Positions 57,679 through 64,000 of a stretch of 64,000 nucleotides of DNA are shown here, piece by piece. The position numbers and the translations under genes were made by a program. Under the pieces are notes generated by a model. It was not told the DNA's origin. It did no database searches and worked only from the letters and a program-made list of their open reading frames with translations. Origin of the DNA: Chrysaora quinquecirrha. Taxonomy: Eukaryota > Cnidaria > Scyphozoa > Semaeostomeae > Pelagiidae. Numbering within the stretch: the first letter of the stretch is position 1; every line of letters starts with the position of its first letter. The stretch covers positions 90,092 through 154,091 of the forward strand of contig JACTAT010000352.1 of the NCBI GenBank assembly GCA_014526335.1. The letters run 5' to 3'.

Positions 57679-60571
57679 AAAAAGATCGACAACCCTCGAG
57701 CGATGATTCGACAGTTTCAAGTCCTGTTCCTGCTTCAATGATGTCAAACCCTTTTCCTGGTACCCCAATACCAAACCCTGTTCGTGATACGCAAGTTTCA
57801 AGTCCTCTTCCTAACGCATCAATTTCAAATCCTGTTGCTGGTAGCCCAGTTTTAAATCCTATTGGACCTTCGCCAGCTTCTTCATTAGATGCTTGTTTAG
57901 GGCTAATGCTTCTAAAGTTCCGATCAGTCTTTCTCCAGACTCTCCAAATGTTGAGATAATTTCGAATATTCTGTCTCTTCCTTTGGACGACACAACATTT
58001 ATGTTCCAAGGCTCTATGAAAAAGGCATTGTTTGTTACAATTTTGAAATATTTGGTTTTAAAGCATTTTCATCCATACTCCATGGAAATAGTTCAAAAGG
58101 TGATGGATAACCGTCAAAAAATAGCATTAGGAGCAATTTTCAAGAAAAATCGTCATAATTTATACCACAACAGCAGAGCATCAAAACCTAATTATAGTTT
58201 AAAATTCGATTCTTCTGGCGACTTTGCCATCAATAAGTACAGCAATCTTCCAGTAATATTGCATAATAAATATCAAAAATCATCAGGCAATCTGATAGAA
58301 TCGAGGGAGGTTGTTTATGAAGAAATCCTTCCAAAAATTCTTGATGGAATACATAAAACATCGACTCTAGATGGCAGTCAATGCTGTGTTCCAATGGGTG
58401 TAAACGCAATGAACAAAACGTTTGGTGATAGATTCTTTTACAAAGGAATCTTCAAACAAATTAGCAAATACCTAAAAAATTGCAAATCTTGCCGCATAAA
58501 TACACCTTTACCTATGACACAAGCTGCACCTCCAAAACCTATCAGAACGCACCGGCCCCATGAGAGAATCCAGTATGATATTATAGATATGGCCCCTTCA
58601 AAGAAAAGATCTTTCATGAAGGAAGATCAGTGGGGATTTCGATATATCTTGACAATCAAGTGGTGCTTCAGCAAATTTTGTTGGTTGTTCCCTCTTAAGA
58701 GAAAAACAGCCGCTGAGGTCTACAAGATTGTCAAATTTCTGTTCGTTATTGAGGGTCCCCCAGAAATACTTCAGTCCGACAATGGCAAAGAATTTGTTAA
58801 TAAATTAATTAAAGAACTGAGTCAGCACTTTGGGTTCAAAATGATTCAAGGTAAACCATATACCCCTCAGCATCAAGGTCAGGTTGAACGCCTTAACAAA
58901 ACGGTCAAGGCATATCTCAGCCGACTTCTCCAAAATTTCAGTCTGAAAGATCAGGGAGAAAAATGGCCGATTCTTCTGCCAGGAATAGCAAATCAAATAA
59001 ATAAATCTTACCACTCCACAATAGATGACATTCCATTTCGTATATACCGAAATAGGGATGCATCTTCTCTTGATGTTATCATTGTTCCGGATGACTATGT
59101 CTGGTCTACAAAAGAGGCAGACACCTCTAACACAGACAGTGAAGTTAGCGATGAGGAGGAAGAGAGTGAGGTTGAGGAGGCCAATGGCTCTGCACAAAAA
59201 GATTCATCTTTAGGATTTTCAGAGATGGAGATTATCCAGTCTTGTGCGGGTTCTTCTCTGTCGAAATCCTTTCTTGTTCAGGAGAACGACAGTGAATTTT
59301 TTTCTTCAAACGAAGGAGATACAGTTGACCATTTCGAAACAGAAGAGGAATTTAGTACAACTAAATTTCTCAAATCTCTCCACAGCATTTCGAAAATGTC
59401 ACATTCTCGAAAACTCCATGCTCTTGAATCGACCGAGATCACGATTCACAGAAACATTGAGCGTGATTTACGAAAATGCAAAGGCGATAAATTCAATTTA
59501 GGGGATAAGGTGCTGGTTAGAAATCCAGCACCGGAAATCTCCAAAGGGATGACAAAAAGTCTTGATCCCTTCATACCACGTAATATTGTTGCCGAGATAG
59601 TGGAAGCTTTACCTGGCGCAATGTATACCTTAAAGTATCCTAGTGGTGAAACAATGGTCCAGAAATCAGCTTTTGAGGGAGAAATTGTACTTTTTGAAGA
59701 AGGGGTGGGTCTTTCTTCATCTACTGAAAATAAGCCGTCCCGAGTAACAACAAAGAAAGCTCTCCTTGATGCACTTGTTGACTTCGCACTTCTAAGAAGG
59801 AGAGCTATGTATAATGAAAAAATTAATAGAAAGGCTAGCCAAAATGGCAATTTGAATGCTTTATTTGCCAAGTATTACGACACTCTTGATAGTGGGTTTT
59901 TAAGCTCGCTATATCAAGGTGTTGATAAAAATAAGCAAATGGAAATGCAGAACGAATATACTGCAGGAATAGATGCCCTCAAACAAGCCGGATTCTCAAA
60001 TTTCCTCTATGGAATTGTGAGTTGGGAAAGAAAGAGAAGAGTTTGGCTGAGCGATAAGCTTTTAGCATTTCTGAATGTAAACAGCTCACACCAGTGCGTT
60101 GATTGTTTTTCAAATGCAAATGCCATTTGCAACCATCCTTGTTGTAAACAGATGGCAATAAGTTTTGCAGAAAGGTGTGGTGCCAAAATTCCCTTTGTGG
60201 AATCAAGGAAAGGTGGAAAAAATAAGAGAGCAAAGCAAAATAATTCTAATTCTGGTAATAGCGAGCCCAAGAATAAGCAACCAAGGCTCGCAAATTCTGT
60301 GGAAGAAAATAAACAAAAACAAATAGAAACAAAAAAAAAATCTGAAATTAAATTATACTTGCAGGAGGCTAAAAACAAAGTCTCTGCTATTTCCAAGTGC
60401 AACATCATAGAAAAAAGAGACCAAATTCTTTTAAATGAATTTTTACTTCGTTTAGAAGATTTTAAGGACAAACCAGCCGAGCTTCAAGGAAACTTGCAAA
60501 GCAATTTATCATACTTTTTGGATGTCGTGTTTTCACAGCATCCAACTGAAAAGAAAAGCCAAGTTTTGTAA
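57679..60571 (+). CDS. Ginger-like D-35-E integrase/transposase, exon 2
   Basis: The first part (57,679 to about 57,890) encodes Pro-rich repeats (SNPFPGTPIPNPV). A one-base shift near 57,893-57,905 then leads into an 892-codon open frame, so this may be a frameshifted copy or have another splice. Counting from the TTG at 57,893: an HHCC-like domain with His154, Cys197 and Cys200 but no clear second His; a core with Asp229 (IQYDIIDMAP), Asp296 (LQSDNGKEFV) and Glu332 (HQGQVERLNK), with exactly 35 residues between the last two; an acidic region; an SH3-like FNLGDKVLVRNPAP segment; and a Cys cluster (CVDC..CNHPCC) near 715-735. Integrase of this type with flanking GPY/F-like domain marks Ginger DNA transposons. 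The protein would bind element ends and integrate them. Confidence 0.8.
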
Positions 60572-61996
60572 AACAATACTCATACAAGAACAACATATTC
60601 CGTGTCCAGATGCAAGGCAGCACACTCTTGTGTGGCATGTGTGCTTTGAACAACACACTTGATATAGATATCTTCAAACCTGACATGTTGAGCAAGCTTG
60701 CGGATATTTTGTGGCTTGAGCAAACTGAAAAGGAATATCTGAGCAACAATTTAGAAAAGTTCAGATCTATTCATGGAGAATATAATGTTGAAGTGTTGCT
60801 GCGAGCAGCACAGCAACATAATTATATCTGGGAGCAATTGAACACCTCACTCTGCAAGTTTTTCAAAATGCTAACCCGCTAACAACGTCGAGGAAGCAAA
60901 AAAATTATTTACATCTTTGAAATCGTCATTAAATATTGCCGACGGTCAAAGGGTTTTAGTAAATGATAGTCAGTACCATTACGTTACTGCTGTCTTTTTG
61001 AAAGAAGAGATGGTTATTCTTGACAGCATTGAAGGTTGTCAGCTTTATTCTGCTCTTGACGGAATAGTATGGCTTTGGCAGCATATTTACTCCGAAGGTT
61101 TTGCTATGTTCAGTTTCTGCAAGGCTCCTTCACAAGTAATAAGTGATGGAAGCCAACCTTGCTTTCTTACTGAGCAAACTCCTGCATATGAACAGGTTTC
61201 TGTTGATGAAGAAGTGGTAATTGCAGAGGACGGTGAAGACATTTCCGACTCTACAATACCACACTTTTACACTGTGCAACAGATTTTCGATGCTGATGTG
61301 GGAGACAATGTCCACATATCTACCTCTTTCCCACATATAACGGTTCACGATTTAAAAATACTTAAAGATCAAAAACCATTAAATGATATAATCATTTCAA
61401 CAGTGGGTTCAGCAATAAACAGAAAATATAACAAATGTCACGCTGTTGACCCATTGATTAGTACAAAACTAACTGCTTGCCCTGATTATGTCTTTTCAAA
61501 AAGAAAAGGGAAAACTTTGTTTTCAAACAAACTAGACAAAATTTTATTTCCAGTAAACGATACAGCAAAGAATCACTGGTGGGTTCTGTCAGTTAATCTG
61601 ACTGAAGGCAGATACTCAGTCATTGATTCGCTTGGGTTTGACCATCACAAAGAGAAAGCAACATTGGTGAAAGCACTATCTCTGAATGGTTACCCTGATG
61701 CAAACAGCTTTACAGCAGAATATCAACAGTATCCATCGCAGGGAGCCGACACGAAGGAATGTGGTGTTTTCGCAATATGTGCGATGATCTGTGAAGCATC
61801 TGGCTCTTCACCAGCTTACAATGTGTATGATATGTTTTGCGTCCGAGAACAGATAGCTGCAAGCATCGTTCATAACAATTGCGACGAACTGGCCAGTTCT
61901 GAGCTTTGGAATGGTACGTACTCAACTGTTAATATTGCTAGTAAAAATGAACGATTAGCAGAATACGAATTTTTGCTATTCATTCATTCAAAGTGA
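60572..61996 (+). pseudogene. Josephin-like plus Ulp1 (C48) double cysteine peptidase
   Basis: An ATG at 60,610 opens a frame with STLLCGMCALNNTLDIDIFK, the Josephin 'lC..H.LNN.lq...f....L..ia' block (Cys at 60,631-60,633), and HGEYNVEVLLRAAQQHNY. The frame stops at 60,880. Two small indels later the domain resumes (60,917 frame) with His at 60,977-60,979 (YHYVTAVF) and Asp in VILDSIEG. In the same 359-codon frame an Ulp1 domain follows: NHWWVL (His220), YSVIDSLG (Asp237), YPSQGADTKECGVFA (Gln275, Cys282). Such enzymes cleave ubiquitin or SUMO from proteins; substrates here are unknown. The frame lies 38 bp after the integrase stop and overlaps its open frame by 24 bp at -1. The Josephin part is damaged, the Ulp1 part intact. 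Confidence 0.75.
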
Positions 61997-63088
61997 TTTG
62001 CATTTTCATGATGAGCAACATACAGTTAACAACCTGAATCTTTTCCACAATGTTACTCTTCCTTCTGATTTGTTGAAAATTGATGGAAATACCACAACAC
62101 TGTTGACACTAAATAGACGTGATATTGCAAACAATCTTACCTTTAAACACAATTCTTTGTCTTAATGGGATCATCATCTCCTTTCAGGTGATCTCGACGA
62201 TGATTTTCTGAGAGAAACATTACACCAAGCAAGTGAGGAAAAGATTAATGAAGACGTAAGATATAATCATTATCATTTTATTATCATTATTATTATTATC
62301 ATCATTATTATTATTATTATCATTATTATCATCATTATATAATCATATTATTACTAGCCGTTAACATCATTAGGGGAGTGCTGCTCCTGGGTAAAATCCA
62401 AGTATTGCAGGAGACCGTCACGAGTATATGGAAATGAAAAATAGGCCTAGGCCTAAAACTGAAACTTGGGCCTTTTACCTTTTCGTAATTTGTGTATTTG
62501 AAAAAGGATTCCATAGATCGCCAAGCAATGAAACGGGTACATCAAGATTCTTATAAATGAAATAAAACTGTTTGAAAGTTTGACTTTAAATATATATCTT
62601 TTATTTTCCTTGTTGTTGTTAAATATCCTCTCACTTTCATCTTGCTTCAAACTCGCAGCTTTGCTTTGACTTTAACAACTTAAGCATTACTTAAGTTTTT
62701 CATTTTTCAGGCTGAAAGCCTTGTGATATTATATGGAGAAAACGCTAGACTTCTAGGACTGAATTCAATTGGAAAACGGTATATAATGGAAACGAATAGA
62801 TATCTTAAAGTAAAAATACCTACTGGAATCCATTTCGCAGTTCTGAGGGATGAAGATTTTAAGAGGTTTTTTCAATGGCGCAGAGAATACCAAAAGAAAG
62901 TAGGACTATGGAGAAGTTACGAAGAGCTACCACCATTTTTAAGACGATATTTAAGAGAAGCACAAAATCAACTCTGGGACACTTTGACAGATCTTGGACA
63001 AGGATGGATAGAAATTTCTGCGAGAGATGCTAAACAATACAGCAATTGGAAAATAGAAATAAAAAGTAGACTACAACAACTTGATTAA
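61985..63088 (+). pseudogene. 3' continuation of the peptidase gene with a spliced last exon
   Basis: After the Ulp1 frame ends at 61,996, the +1 frame continues coding-like text (SDLHFHDEQHTVNNLNLFHN, TLLTLNRRDIANN) with one in-frame TAA at 62,163-62,165 and then GDLDDDFLRETLHQASEEKI. The exon ends at GAC|GTAAGA (62,255). A 455-bp intron ends TTTTTCAG at 62,710 and the last exon (62,711-63,088, phase 0) encodes SLVILYGENARLLGLNSIGK, FKRFFQWRREYQKKVG and ends LQQLD. The last exon matches no family I know and is Arg/Lys-rich. The upstream frameshift and stop suggest decay, or a separate downstream gene whose first exon begins at the acceptor-like TTTCAG at 62,187. Confidence 0.5.
62262..62348. 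repeat. ATT/CATT microsatellite inside the last intron
   Basis: TATCATTATTATTATTATCA-type repeats over about 85 bp. Confidence 0.9.
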
Positions 63089-63149
63089 AAACATTAAAAA
63101 TACAACTAAATTTATAAAATGCAGAATAAAACTGAAATTTCTTCAAACC

Positions 63150-64000
63150 TTCATTATACTGGAATATAATCGTCTTGTTGCTGATTCTTCTTCACCATCG
63201 TTGCTGACCTTGAACATTTGCTGATTTTTGCTGAATGTTTATGGCTCATCTCTTCATTATACTGGAATATTATCGTCTTGTTGCTGATTCTTCTTCACCA
63301 TCGTTGCTGACCTTGGACATTTGCTGATTTTTGCTGAATGTTTATGGCTCATCTCTTCGTTCTACTGGAATATTATCGTCTTGTTGCTGATTCTTCTTCA
63401 CCATCGTTGCTGACCTTGGACATTTGCTGATTTTGCTGAATGTTTATGGCTCATCTCTTTGTTATACTGGAATATTATCGTCTTGTTGCTGATTCTTCTA
63501 CACCATCGTTGCTGACCTTGGACATTTGCTGATTTTTGCTGAATGTTTATGGCTCATCTCTTCGTTATACTGGAATATTATCGTCTTGTTGCTGAATCTT
63601 CTACACCATCGTTGCTGACCTTGGACATTTGCTGATTTTTGCTGAATGTTTATGGCTCATCTCTTAGTTATACTGGAATATTATCGTCTTGTTGCTGATT
63701 CTTCTTCACCATCATTGCTGACCTTGAACATTTGCTGATTTTTGCTGAATGTTTATGGCTCACCTCATCGTTATACTGGAATATTATCGTCTTGCTGCTG
63801 ATTCTTCTTCACCATCGTTGCTGACCTTGCACATTTGCTGATTTTTGCTGAATGTTTATGGCTCATCTCTTCGTTCTACTGGAATATTATCGTCTTGTTG
63901 CTGATTCTTCTACACCATCGTTGCTGACCTTGGACATTGCTGAATGTTTATGGCTCATCTCTTCGTTATACTGGAATATTATCGTCTTGTTGCTGATTCT
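63150..64000. repeat. 102-bp minisatellite running out of the window
   Basis: At least eight units with ACTGGAATATTATCGTCTTG starting near 63,157, 63,259, 63,361, 63,463, 63,566, 63,669, 63,772, 63,875 and 63,968. Unit TTGCTGA motifs are repeated inside each unit. The array begins about 60 bp after the last exon and may be a subterminal array of the Ginger-like element. Confidence 0.95.

Noticed and set aside
59446..59871. Minus-strand frames opposite the integrase
   Set aside because: Shadows of the coding strand with no independent motif.
60548..60571. Programmed -1 frameshift site between integrase and peptidase
   Set aside because: No X XXY YYZ heptamer in the correct phase; decay or separate initiation at 60,610 is as likely.

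Overview
The window is animal nuclear DNA, AT-rich, almost entirely made of mobile elements in various stages of decay, with nested insertions. I see no bacterial, organellar or rRNA/tRNA features and no intact single-copy host gene. Several predicted introns carry GT..AG ends. The element mix suggests a marine invertebrate, cnidarian-like by my recollection of similar repeats: BEL/Pao and Ty3 retroelements, CR1/L2-type LINEs, a Penelope element with a GIY-YIG domain, a large Helitron with endonuclease and RPA-like genes, pogo-like, hAT-like, Harbinger-like and piggyBac-like ends, and several foldback elements. The species cannot be fixed from the sequence alone.

Layout. 1-2.4 kb: 3' end of a BEL/Pao retrotransposon with its polypurine tract and 3' LTR. 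2.4-12.5 kb: AT-rich DNA with remnants (a Cys-rich TE protein, a PHD finger, LINE ORF1 pieces, a piggyBac-like element, half of an uncharacterised TE protein). 13.4-14.4 kb: broken D-35-E integrase. 15.6-20.6 kb: two LINEs on the minus strand. 21.2-22.5 kb: frameshifted C2H2 zinc-finger gene. 23-26.2 kb: Ty3-type gag and RT pieces split by a foldback element that itself holds a Harbinger-like MITE. 26.2-30.6 kb: a plus-strand LINE split by another foldback element. 32-34.9 kb: a larger copy of the uncharacterised TE protein. 35.9-38.6 kb: foldback element whose arms are tandem repeats of about 160 bp.

39.1-50.5 kb is a minus-strand Helitron (cysteine-peptidase-like N-terminus, Rep, PIF1 helicase, EEP endonuclease, plus an adjacent RPA-like gene). 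It was invaded by a 3.77-kb pogo-like DNA transposon, whose TA target duplication and 20-bp inverted ends are intact, and by a 5'-truncated Penelope element. 51-54.8 kb holds a minisatellite, a HECT-like remnant, a hAT-like MITE with a perfect 8-bp duplication and a 252-bp satellite.

55.6-63.1 kb is the most unusual part: a plus-strand, Ginger-like cut-and-paste element. Exon 1 is separated by an intron filled with a 161-bp minisatellite from a D-35-E integrase. The integrase is followed by a protein carrying two different cysteine peptidase signatures, a Josephin-like (ataxin-3 type deubiquitinase) domain and an Ulp1/C48 (SUMO protease) domain, and then by a further spliced 3' exon and a 102-bp minisatellite that runs out of the window.
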